From assembly GCA_964629575.1 (NCBI GenBank), contig CAZVUM010000014.1:1-64000 (forward strand): a stretch of 64,000 nt of DNA. The letters run 5' to 3'. Made by a program: the position numbers and the translations under genes. The DNA comes from JAYPWI01 sp964629575 (GTDB lineage: Bacteria; Actinomycetota; Acidimicrobiia; Acidimicrobiales; Poriferisodalaceae). Positions 51,174-59,900 of this stretch are shown here, in pieces (position 1 is the first letter of the stretch; each line of letters opens with the position of its first letter). The notes under the pieces were generated by a model that made no database searches, had not been told where the DNA came from, and saw nothing but the letters and a program-made list of their open reading frames with translations.

Positions 51174-52395
51174 GGAGCTTCCCGGGGACGGGAAGCAGCG
51201 TGGCCATGACGAACGCCAGGCCATTGGCGGCGCCCGACAGGACGAACGCCAGCCGGTAGCTCCCGGTGGCATCGACGAGGAGCTGCGCCGAGTACGGGCC
51301 GATAGCCGCCAGCGACCCTGCCGTGGCGAAGATCCGGCCGACGATCGTTCCGGCGTGTTCGCGACCGAAGTAGTCCGCCACCAGAGCGGGAAACACGGTG
51401 ACACCCGAGCCGTACGCAAAGCCGAATGCGACCGCGGACGGGTACAGCAGCCACAAGTCCTGCGAGGCCGCCATGCCGAGGAAGCCGAGCGTCTCGATCG
51501 CGAATGCGATCACTGCGACACGCCGCCGGTCCGAGCGGTCCGACACCGGCCCGGCGAGCAAGCGCCCCGCCAGCCCTCCGACGCCGATCGATGAGATCAC
51601 CAGGGAGCCGGTGACCGCGCTCAGACCGAGACTCTGCGCGAACTGGCTTCCGTGCAGGAACGGGACGAACACGACGATGAACGACAGGGCGTACATGGCC
51701 CACAGGAGCCAGTAGGCGCGGGTCCGAAAGGTCTCGGCCATCGTGAGGCCGGGTTCGGCTTGGACCTCCTCGGCCGTGCGTGGAATCCCGTCGGGAAACT
51801 CCCCCACCGACTCGGGGTCGCGGGCGAACACGAAAGAGCTGGCGAGCATGATCGCCCCACCACCCAGCGCCAGGGCCGCCAACGCGGCGCGCCAGCCGTA
51901 GTTCTCCACGAGCACCGCGGCGAAGGGGGGCACGAGGATGTTGGCGAAGCTGCCACCGGCAGTCGTCACCGCCGTCGCGAGCCCCCGCTTCACGATGAAC
52001 CAGCGCACCACCGTGGCATTGCAGGGAACCCATGAGGCGCTCATCCCGATCGGGGCGATCACGCCCAGACCGAGGAGCACCAACCACAACGAGTCCGCCA
52101 TCGCCCACACGAGGTAGCCCGCCGTCAGGATGAACGACCCGGTGGCAACCACCGAGCGCGGACCCCACCGATCGGTGAGCATTCCGCTGACCGCTGAGAG
52201 AGCGCTGTAGCCGGCGATGTAGAGCGCGATGATCAGCTGAATCCGCGACTCCGACCAGCCGGTGTCCTCGACGATGTCGTTGACGAACGTCCCGTAGCTG
52301 AACTGGATTCCGTAGACGACGAACAGGACCGTGAAGGCCGCCCCGACCACCGCCCACCCGCGAAAGGAGGGCGGTAGGTGGGAGACGTCCCTCAC
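51154..52395 (-). CDS. MFS transporter (oxalate:formate / monocarboxylate type)
   Basis: A 413-residue major facilitator with twelve helices. The MFS signature between helices 2 and 3 reads GMLTDRWGPRSVV and its second-half counterpart reads LAGPVSDRSDRRRV. The helix-4 stretch PIGMSASWVPCNATVVRWF and the conserved KRGLATAV match the monocarboxylate/oxalate:formate (MCT-like) subfamily. It is probably a carboxylate porter or exporter; the substrate is unknown. It lies 14 bp upstream of the selenoprotein gene's 3' end, but on the same strand as a downstream neighbour in the opposite order, so co-transcription is possible. Confidence 0.83.
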   Translation of the reverse strand: MRDVSHLPPSFRGWAVVGAAFTVLFVVYGIQFSYGTFVNDIVEDTGWSESRIQLIIALYIAGYSALSAVSGMLTDRWGPRSVVATGSFILTAGYLVWAMADSLWLVLLGLGVIAPIGMSASWVPCNATVVRWFIVKRGLATAVTTAGGSFANILVPPFAAVLVENYGWRAALAALALGGGAIMLASSFVFARDPESVGEFPDGIPRTAEEVQAEPGLTMAETFRTRAYWLLWAMYALSFIVVFVPFLHGSQFAQSLGLSAVTGSLVISSIGVGGLAGRLLAGPVSDRSDRRRVAVIAFAIETLGFLGMAASQDLWLLYPSAVAFGFAYGSGVTVFPALVADYFGREHAGTIVGRIFATAGSLAAIGPYSAQLLVDATGSYRLAFVLSGAANGLAFVMATLLPVPGKLLTEQTR

Positions 52396-52408
52396 ATCAC
52401 GGGCCGGT

Positions 52409-53554
52409 TCAACGATCGCCAGGCGTCATGAAGAACCAGATCGGCTGCTTCACCCCGGCGTCAGCCATCGCCTGCCGCGCATCCATGATCACCTTGCCGG
52501 TTTCGGTCTGATCGAGGAACCATCGGGTCGTCGCGTAGGCGGCGGGCGTGCGATCAGAGAGCGCCAGCGCAGCGGTCTCGTAGTACCCGCGGATGTCCTG
52601 GCTCACCCGAGCGGGAATCCCGGGGATCCCCGCTTCCTTCCACGGAGTGCCCTCGGCGACCCGGACGAACGCTTCGATCGCGTCGATGACGTGGTCGGCG
52701 TCGACGGTCCGATTGGCACCGACCCGCAGGCCGTACTTCTCGACGGCGCGGTCGTAGGCCGCGCGCAACCCACGTGCTTCGTCGACCGCGGGGTGCGCAT
52801 CGGGGTCGTGGCGCGGCGGAAGCGGGCAGGACACCATCTCGGTGGGATCGTCCTCGATCGAGACGTCGTACTCCTCGAACACCGGCCCGGTCGCCTGCAA
52901 CAGCTCGAAAGCCGCCTCGAGCACCTTGTGCTGAAAGTCCGGATCACCGGGGACACCCAGGGGACGTCCGAGCGGGAAGTCGCACCACAGACCACGCGGC
53001 GGAGCGGTGTTCTTGATCTGGTTCTTCTGCGACCCCAGGGCCACAGTGGCGATTCCGGCGGCCTCGAAGACGTGGGCGAGCGTACTCACGGTACGCGTGC
53101 ACAGCGGTCAGACGGGTGTGAGCAGAACAACGTCCACGCCCTGCTCGCGGAGGAACTTCGCCCCTGCGGGCCCCGTGTCCATCCGGATCGTCGCGAGGTC
53201 ATACTGGTTGCCCGCGTACGCGAGGTGCACCTGGCTCACCGAGCCGACGATTCCCGCTTCTGCCAACTCATCGAGCCGATCGATCGGGAAGACGGTGTTG
53301 TAGTCGGCCGCATAACCCGTGGCGTCGAAGTTGGGGCTCCAGTGACCGAGGATGTAGTCGCGGCGATCGGCGTGGAGCACCCGGTACGACGTGTCCGTCG
53401 GTTCGAAGTCCGCATCGTCGGGGTGATGCAGCGAGGCCGAGGTGACGATCGCCACCTTCGCCTGTTCGAGGGGAACGGGGAGGGTGAACGCCGGATCCTC
53501 GAAGTCCGGCGTCTCGAGGTCCTCCGTCATGGCCTTGAGCGCGCGATCGGTCAT
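52409..53554 (-). CDS. selenoprotein B-family reductase (glycine/sarcosine/betaine/D-proline reductase-like), in-frame UGA
   Basis: A 381-residue protein interrupted by an in-frame TGA at 53108-53110 (residue 149). Both halves lie in one frame (53554 to 53089 differ by 155 codons). Across it reads VVLLTPV-U-PLCTRTVSTLAHVFEAAGIATV, given here in parts as VVLLTPV-U-PLC and HVFEAAGIATV. This is the UxxC redox site of the GrdB/PrdB selenoprotein B family, in a version found in many aerobic bacteria. The N-terminal AKVAIVTSASLHHPDD and VFPIDRLDELA and the later GLWCDFPLGRPLGVPGDP are family-like. The role is thiol/selenol reduction; the substrate is unknown. A SECIS-type hairpin follows. Leaderless -10 TAACCT (53563-53568) lies 8 nt before the ATG. 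Confidence 0.92.
53080..53096 (-). promoter_or_regulatory. bacterial SECIS hairpin for the GrdB/PrdB-like selenoprotein
   Basis: Read on the coding (minus) strand, GCGTAC pairs perfectly with GTACGC around the 5-nt loop CGTGA. The loop begins 18 nt after the UGA (53108-53110) and its second base is G, both as in bacterial SECIS elements. A stem of 6 bp is on the short side. Confidence 0.8.
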
Positions 53555-53562
53555 GACCGCGC

Positions 53563-53568
53563 AGGTTA
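53563..53568 (-). promoter_or_regulatory. candidate -10 box, leaderless selenoprotein B-family gene
   Basis: On the minus strand TAACCT precedes the ATG at 53554 by 8 nt with no Shine-Dalgarno between, the pattern of a leaderless gene. Confidence 0.45.
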
Positions 53569-53664
53569 TTCGACGGACCTCGTCGGCCGCCCGATCAGCG
53601 GCGAGCTGCGTGGAGCACTGCTCGGCGGGCGCTGTCGAGGCGTCGGCGGCTCGCAGTCAGCTCG

Positions 53665-53764
53665 NNNNNNNNNNNNNNNNNNNNNNNNNNNNNNNNNNNN
53701 NNNNNNNNNNNNNNNNNNNNNNNNNNNNNNNNNNNNNNNNNNNNNNNNNNNNNNNNNNNNNNNN
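53665..53764. other. assembly gap (100 N)
   Basis: Standard 100-N placeholder. It removes the 5' part of an Lrp-family gene. The flanking sequences share no obvious repeat. Confidence 0.98.
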
Positions 53765-54095
53765 AACCATCAGCGTGCACGCCCACGTCCACGCCGAGAT
53801 GCTCGGCCGGCCGATCGAGGCGTTCATCGACTGCCGCCTCCGCCAGCCCGACGAAAGCGCCGAGTTCGACGATGCGGTCGCCGCAGATCCCCGCATCGAA
53901 GAGGCGGCGTTCGTGACCGGCAACTTCGACTACGTGTTGCGCGTCCACGTCGAGTCGACGACAGATCTCGACAGCCTCCTTGTCCTGCTACGTCGACACG
54001 GGGCCGCCGAGACCAACACGAGGCTCATACTGCGGCGGTTCGGACCTCGGGGGATTCCGCTGGCGCCGGAGGCGGCGACCGCCGCATCCCGCTGA
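53765..54095 (+). CDS. Lrp/AsnC family regulator, 5' end missing in gap
   Basis: The C-terminal part of an Lrp/AsnC-type protein. It continues from the gap in frame with HAHVHAEMLGRPIEAFIDCR, AAFVTGNFDYVLRVHVEST and TDLDSLLVLLRRHGAAETNT, the RAM ligand domain that binds amino acids. The final residues (GIPLAPEAATAASR) end at TGA 54095. The N-terminal DNA-binding helix-turn-helix must lie in the gap. The 3' end overlaps the convergent EamA gene by 71 bp. Confidence 0.68.
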
Positions 54096-54987
54096 AGGAC
54101 AGCGTCAGCACGCCGATCACCACGAGGGCGCCACCCAAGAGTTCGAGCACACCGAACCGTTCGTCGCGGATCAGCCACCCGAAGGTCACGCCGAACACCG
54201 GAGTGAGGTAGGCGGCAACCGAGGCCTGGATCGCTGGGGCTCGACGGAGAACCGTGGCGAAGAGGGCGAAGCTCACAGCAAGAGCTGGAACACCCGCGTA
54301 GACCAGTGGCCACAACAGCCCGGGAACGAAGTCCGTGTCGCTCCAGTCCTCGAACACAGGCACGGCGAGGTGCAGGCAGACGCACGACATCATGATCTGC
54401 ATTGCGACCAGCATCACCGGGCTGACCTCGAGTGCGGCCGGCAGTCGTTTGTTCAACACTCCCCCGATCGCCCACATGACGGTGGCGATCAGCAAGAAGC
54501 CGACACCCGCGAGTGTGTTCCCGGAGTCGAAGGCGGGGAGCGCAAGCACTGAAGCGCCGACAAACCCGACACCGATGCCGAGGGCCCCGATGCGATTCGG
54601 GCGTTCACGGAGCACCCACACGGCGATCACGGCGGTGAACAGCGGCATCGTCGCCGACAGCATTCCCGCGAGGCCGGCCGACACCCGAGAGACACCCAGG
54701 ACGAGGGTTCCGCTGGAGATGGTGGTGATGGTCAGGCTGATCCACCAGATTGCGAGCCACTGATCCCGCGTCCGCGGAAACCGCTCCCGGCGCAACAGTG
54801 CGAAGGCGAGCAGGACCGGCCCGCCCACCGACGTGCGCAGCGCGGCGAGCGCTAGCGGCGTGGTGTGATCCAGCGCCCCCTTCATCACGCTGTAGTTGAG
54901 CCCGATCAACGCTGCGATCGAGATGACGAGGGCGAGTGTGACGAGATGAAAGGCCCTGCTGCCGTCAGACGTCGCCCCGCCGGTCAC
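54025..54987 (-). CDS. EamA family transporter
   Basis: A 320-residue protein with ten helices in two EamA repeats. Segments include VISIAALIGLNYSVMKGALDH, quoted as LIGLNYSVMKGALDH, a characteristic opening of the repeat, and the second repeat's VYAGVPALAVSFALFATVL and TPVFGVTFGWLI. It is likely a metabolite exporter or importer. The start is GTG 54987, overlapping the TGA of the SDR gene by 4 bp (GTGA), so both form an operon. The convergent overlap with the Lrp gene at the 3' end suggests the latter may control it. Confidence 0.85.
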   Translation of the reverse strand: MTGGATSDGSRAFHLVTLALVISIAALIGLNYSVMKGALDHTTPLALAALRTSVGGPVLLAFALLRRERFPRTRDQWLAIWWISLTITTISSGTLVLGVSRVSAGLAGMLSATMPLFTAVIAVWVLRERPNRIGALGIGVGFVGASVLALPAFDSGNTLAGVGFLLIATVMWAIGGVLNKRLPAALEVSPVMLVAMQIMMSCVCLHLAVPVFEDWSDTDFVPGLLWPLVYAGVPALAVSFALFATVLRRAPAIQASVAAYLTPVFGVTFGWLIRDERFGVLELLGGALVVIGVLTLSFSGMRRSPPPAPAESPEVRTAAV

Positions 54988-55760
54988 GCCCCCTCGAGCA
55001 GATCGATCGATCGCTGTCGCAGACGGCGCATCCCACGGAGCCACCGATCGGGGTCGCCGGCCTTGCGCTCCACGTAGGTCTGCACTTCGGGATGCGAGAG
55101 GATCATGAACCGCTCCTCGCGCATGGCATCGGTGATCACGTCGGCGACGTAGTCGGCTTCGACGATCCCATCGGTCCCGCCGTCGCCCAACTGCTGTGGC
55201 GCCATCGCGGTGTTGACGCCCTGCGGGCAGAGGACCGACACCCGAATCCCCTCGTCGCCGTGGGTGATCGAAAGTGTTTCGGCGAGCTTGATGCATGCCG
55301 CCTTGGTGACGCTGTAGGGCGCCGAGCCCACCGCTGCGAGGAGGCCAGCCGCGCTGGCCGTGTGGACGAGGTAGCCCTCGCCCCTCGCGACCATGGACGG
55401 GACGACGGCCCGCGCCGCGTACACGTGCGACATCACGTGCAGTTCCCACTGCGACTGCCACGCGTCGTTGTCCGCCTCGACTCCGCCCTCGGCGCCTGCG
55501 CCGGCGTTGGAGAAGAACACGTCGATGGGGCCGTGGTCGTTCTCGACCTGGTCGATCAGGGCGCGCACTGCGGCCTCGTCCGTCACGTCGAGCCCGACCC
55601 CGATGCAGCCGATGTCGTCCGCGGCTGCCTGGGCCGCTGATTCGTCATAGTCGGCGACGACGACGGTTCTGGCCCCTTCGGCCAGCCACTTGCGCGCTGT
55701 CGCCGAGCCGATGCCGCCTCCGCCGCCGGTGATGATTGCCACCCGATCCCTGAGTTCCAT
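54984..55760 (-). CDS. SDR family NAD(P)-dependent oxidoreductase
   Basis: A 258-residue short-chain dehydrogenase from ATG 55760 (MELRDRVAIITGG). Cofactor motif TGGGGGIGSATA, then FFSNAGAGAEGG, catalytic Ser in HTASAAGLLAAVG and the Tyr-Lys pair in YSVTKAACIKLAE. The C-terminal 40 residues (VQTYVERKAGDPDRWLRGM) are longer than in FabG-like enzymes. The substrate is unknown. It is coupled to the EamA transporter by GTGA and the pair may process and move the same small molecule. Confidence 0.86.
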   Translation of the reverse strand: MELRDRVAIITGGGGGIGSATARKWLAEGARTVVVADYDESAAQAAADDIGCIGVGLDVTDEAAVRALIDQVENDHGPIDVFFSNAGAGAEGGVEADNDAWQSQWELHVMSHVYAARAVVPSMVARGEGYLVHTASAAGLLAAVGSAPYSVTKAACIKLAETLSITHGDEGIRVSVLCPQGVNTAMAPQQLGDGGTDGIVEADYVADVITDAMREERFMILSHPEVQTYVERKAGDPDRWLRGMRRLRQRSIDLLEGA

Positions 55761-55826
55761 GTGGCGGAGACTAGGCGGCTCGGACCGCTGTAGCTCCTGA
55801 CCGAGCGGCGACCGGGGGTCGGCTCC

Positions 55827-55832
55827 TAGCAT
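55827..55832 (+). promoter_or_regulatory. candidate -10 box, leaderless PPOX gene
   Basis: TAGCAT lies 6 nt before the ATG at 55839 with no Shine-Dalgarno between, as in a leaderless transcript. Confidence 0.5.
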
Positions 55833-55838
55833 CGCCAC

Positions 55839-56282
55839 ATGTCGCGACGCAGCCAGATCGAGATGACCGACGCCGAGATCGAGGCCTACCTCAACGAGCC
55901 GCATCTGTGCACGATCGGAACCATGGGTCCCCGTGGGACGATCCACATGGTGGCGATGAACTACGGGTTCCTCGACGGAGCCCCTGCGTTCTGGACATAC
56001 AAGAAGGCGCAGAAGACCAAGAACCTCGAGCGCGACTCCACGATCTCCATGCTCGTCGACTCCGGTCGGCAGTACTCCGAGCTCCGAGGCGTGTCGATCC
56101 AGGGGACCGGCGATGTGCTGCACGACGTGGACTCGGTGCTCGCGCTCGCCGATTCGATGGGCGAACGCTACGGACGCATGGGCGAAGACGCTCGGTCGTC
56201 AGCCCCGAAGCGCGCAGTCGTGAAGATCAACGCAGCGAAGATCCTGTCCTGGGACCACACCAAACTCGGCGGCGCGTACTGA
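55839..56282 (+). CDS. pyridoxamine 5'-phosphate oxidase-like (PPOX) flavin/F420-binding protein
   Basis: A 147-residue split-barrel protein. Family marks are CTIGTMGPRGTIHMVAMNYGF, quoted as CTIGTMGPRG and HMVAMNYGF, then FWTYKKAQKTKNLERD and GVSIQGTGDVLH. Proteins of this size in Actinobacteria often bind F420 or FMN and reduce or oxidise small molecules. No specific substrate can be stated. It is divergent from the SDR gene and its stop is followed by a perfect palindrome, a likely terminator. Confidence 0.8.
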   Translation: MSRRSQIEMTDAEIEAYLNEPHLCTIGTMGPRGTIHMVAMNYGFLDGAPAFWTYKKAQKTKNLERDSTISMLVDSGRQYSELRGVSIQGTGDVLHDVDSVLALADSMGERYGRMGEDARSSAPKRAVVKINAAKILSWDHTKLGGAY

Positions 56283-56292
56283 GTACGCGGCC

Positions 56293-56314
56293 GGACGGTT
56301 CCGCGGAACCGTCC
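56293..56314. terminator. perfect 22-bp palindrome, bidirectional terminator-like
   Basis: The arms GGACGGTTCC and GGAACCGTCC flank a central GC. It lies 10 bp after the PPOX stop and between convergent genes. The RNA stem is strong but no T-run follows, so termination is inferred from position. Confidence 0.6.
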
Positions 56315-56475
56315 CGCTGCTTCGGCCCGCGCTCCGAGCGGTATCGGCTTCTGTGGTCGAAAGAGTTCGCTGAGCGAGCGCTATCGACCAAGTTTCCAGC
56401 GCTTCGCTGCTGCCCCACTCTGCCGGATGTCGCGGTCGAGTCCTAGCCATCTGCTACCGCCGACACGGCTCATGG

Positions 56476-56930
56476 TCAGCCAAGGGTTGGCCACTCTGGG
56501 CACGTTGCTCGGTAGGGCTCGCCTTGGGGGCCGAATTGCTCCCACTCCTCGAGCGTCATGTTCCGACCTGCGGCCCGGCACGCGATGGCCGGCCAGGTGT
56601 CAGGGTCGACGTTCCATACCAGGAAGTGATCGCCGACGCCGGTGATCAGCCGGGGTGCTCCATCCTGGCCACCGATCCGAATATCGGGGTCGTTGGGAAA
56701 CACGTCGCCGACCTGGGCGCCGATCTCGAGATTCCACAAGCGTGCGGCGCCATCGCCGGCGATCAGCGTGTGGCGACCATCGCCGGAGAACCAGATCGGA
56801 CCATCGACCACCTCGACGCCTCCGGTTCCGAGCAATGACCGACTCACCTCGAAGGTCTCCGGATCCCTGAGATCGATTCGACCGCTGCGGGTCACGGTCA
56901 CGAGAAGCTGACCATTCGGGCTGAACCTCA
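56476..56930 (-). pseudogene. detached C-terminal propeller segment of the SARP-kinase-NTPase gene
   Basis: The reading frame VVALRFSPNGQLLVTVTRSG to TCPEWPTLG is the natural end of the giant regulator. It includes propeller strands (VVDGPIWFSGDGRHTLIAGD, GAARLWNLEIGAQVG) and a tail NMTLEEWEQFGPQGEPYRAT that is common after WD40 repeats in such proteins. The 68-bp tandem duplication just upstream shifts the frame, so the main protein ends in junk before this segment. Removing one copy joins the two into one open frame of about 1770 codons. Confidence 0.85.
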
Positions 56931-59900
56931 GCGCCACCACGTCGTCCCCCAGGTCGTGATTGTCGGCCACGAGCGACCAATCATCGCTCCGCCAGATCGC
57001 GCCACCACGTCGTCCCCCAGGTCGTGATTGTCGGCCACGAGCGACCAATCATCGCTCCGCCAGATCGCGGCAGTCCCGTCTGCGTTCGCGGCGCCCAGCA
57101 GGGACTCGTCAGCGTTGAACGACAGGGACCCGACATGTCTCCCAGCATCGTCGAGCTCGACAACCACAATCCCTGTCGCGATTTCGTGCACTCGCACCCC
57201 AGTCGCTGCACCTATTGCAATCAGCTTCCGGTCGCGGGTCAGGGCCTGGCCGGTCCATCCCGCGAAGGTGTCGATCGCCGGACCGAGGTCGACACCGGTG
57301 AGCGGATCGGTCACCTGAAGGAAGAAGGGGTCGGGCGCGACGCGGCGCTTGGCGACAATCGCATCGCTAACAACATCGTGGAAGGCGTAGATCTCGTCCT
57401 CATGGAACTTTGTCGGCGTCGAGGTCGGCTCCGCGAGTTCGATCATGCCTCCGCGATAGCCCTCCAAGAACTCGTGGCGACGCGACGAGAGGTTGACTCG
57501 CGTTCCGTCACGACTGATCGAAACCCAGTCGATCGCCGGGTCGTTCCTGGGAATGGGATCGGCGAGCAGGGTTGCGCCGTCCAGTGACCAGCGCCCGATT
57601 CCATCCCGCGACGAGACGAGCACGGAACGGCTGTCGGGAGTCAGCGCGATGTCCGTTGTCAGCCGCAGGTTTGTCTGCACGGCCTGCCCCACGAACTCCC
57701 CTGAGACTTCGTCCAGCCGGGTCACCAACCCGTTGGTGAGCAGCGCAACCAGCGACCCATCGGGTGCCCGCTCGATCTCCAGGATCTTCTGCCCCGACTC
57801 GTAGTAACGGACGCTGGGCAGGCCCGCCGAACGCGCCTGGTTTCCCTCTTGCACATTGAGCCAGTACAAGGTGACCCAGATGAGCTCGGTGCCATCGGCT
57901 GACAACGATGCTTGATAGGGAACATTCGCCCGCCGATTCTCGTCGTCCAGACCCTTGAGTAATCCCGATACCTGACGCTCCCACAGCAACTCCCCGTCAG
58001 CGCCGTCCCAGGCCCTGAGCCTGCCACCCGCCGAGGTGACGATCGACGCATCGACCGACCAGGCAAAGGCCGGCAGAGCGAGTATCTCGTGGGTGGGGTC
58101 GAATACCGAGTACTCGGTCCAGAACCCCTCGACCAGCAGATCGTCGGCGTACTCGAAGTCCGCGACCGACTGCTCGGGATAGGCGTCCACTCTCCGGACG
58201 CCGCCCAACTCATCGACCATCGTGAGTATCCCTGAGGAATCGAGAACCGCAGCAATGGAACCATCGGCCGTCACGGCCGCAGCGAAGGCCACGCCATCGA
58301 GCTGCAGCCGAAGCGGTGGCACACGTCCCGAGACCCTCACCACCTCGATCCGAGTGCGATCCTCAGCGAGCGAATAGACCACCGTGTCCGCACCGGCAGC
58401 CGCCACAGCACGTGGGGTCCGAGTCCCCTCGCCGAAGTTGAGGATGGTCGCTCCTACCGCAACGGCGGAGGACCACAGCTCCTCGCCGGTCTCGAGATCG
58501 TAGATGGCCGCCCCTGATTCCCCAGCCGCGAACACACGGTCAGATCCGAGGAGCTCGACCTTCTGAAAACTTCGACCCGCGCCGTAGCTGCCGAGGTAGG
58601 AACCCACCGACGTCAGAGCTCTCTGAAGGGCACCGGGCCCCTCGGCTACGGGGTCGCGATTGTGTGCCTCGGCGGCGAGCAGCAATCCGAGCTGTGGATC
58701 ACCTGCCGCACGGAATCCGGCTTCGGATGCCAGCCGTCGCGTTTCGGAGACGTCGTGCTCGCGGACCGCATCTGCGGCGTTCTCCACCGCTACCGCCCTC
58801 TGGTCCCGCGCGTCGGAGCGCTGCTGGAATGCCACCAGCCCAGCGATCAGCGCGACTGCCGCAACCACCGCGGTTACCGCGAGCAGAGTGCGCAGACGCC
58901 TGATCCGCCGTCGCTCCGCGAACTCCTCCGCGGTGCGGAGGGCCTCCGACGCAGAGAGAAACTCGCGTTCCTGCTCGTTCAGATCGTCACCATGTTCGGC
59001 TACCCACGCCTGAGCTGCCTCCAGGCGACCGCCCCGGTACAGCTCTCCTGATTCTCGACCGGCCCTCACCCAGGCCGCCGCCGTCACCCCGAGATGTCGG
59101 TGGATGCGGAGACCATCGCGGTCCTCGTTCAGCCATTCCCGCAACCTCGGCCACTCACGAATCAGTGCCTCGTGAGCCACTTCAACAGTGGGCTCGCGCG
59201 AGATCGGGTCGTGGTCGAAGGTCAAGAGGCGAGCGGCGCCGAATGCGTCCACTACGCCGGCCGCCGCGACCGGGAGCTCGGGGACCAGCACCCGGCGGCG
59301 CGTGTCCTCGGTCCCCTCACCTGGGGTCACCAACCTTGAGAACAGCTGCCTCGCCGCTCCTGCTCCATCGAGATCGAAGGACTCACACACCTCGTCGGCT
59401 CGACTGGCCAGCGCACCACTGATCCCACCGATCGCCTCGTACCCGTCGACGGTCATGCGGCCATCCGATCGCCGCTCGTAGAGCTCAGCCAGCGTGTACT
59501 GCACCAGCGGCAGCGGCGCGGCCTGACCGGCGACATCGGAGATGACAGCGGCCACGAGCGCCGGTTCGGCCAACACCCCGACGGACGCCGCCGGTCTGGT
59601 GATCGCCTCCTCCAGCTGCTCACCACTGAGAGGCGTCACGGCGATCGTGTTCACCCGCACCAATTCCGAGATAGCAGCGTGCTGCAACGGCCGATCCCAG
59701 AAATCTGCCCGAAGGGTGCACACAACTCGCACAGGGCAGCGCTCGTCGGTGATCGCCTCAGCAAGGGCGCCGAGGAAGTCCCCGGCCTCCTCGGCGCCTG
59801 CCAAGGTGAACAGCTCCTCGAACTGGTCGATCACCAGCACCAGCTCCGTGTCATCTTCGGGGATCGCCGTACGGATCGCCCGCGCTACTCCCCTCGGTCC

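Noticed and set aside
52409..53089. Independent 226-residue gene after the UGA of the GrdB/PrdB-like gene
   Set aside because: Same frame, conserved UxxC motif and SECIS hairpin show it is the second half of one selenoprotein.
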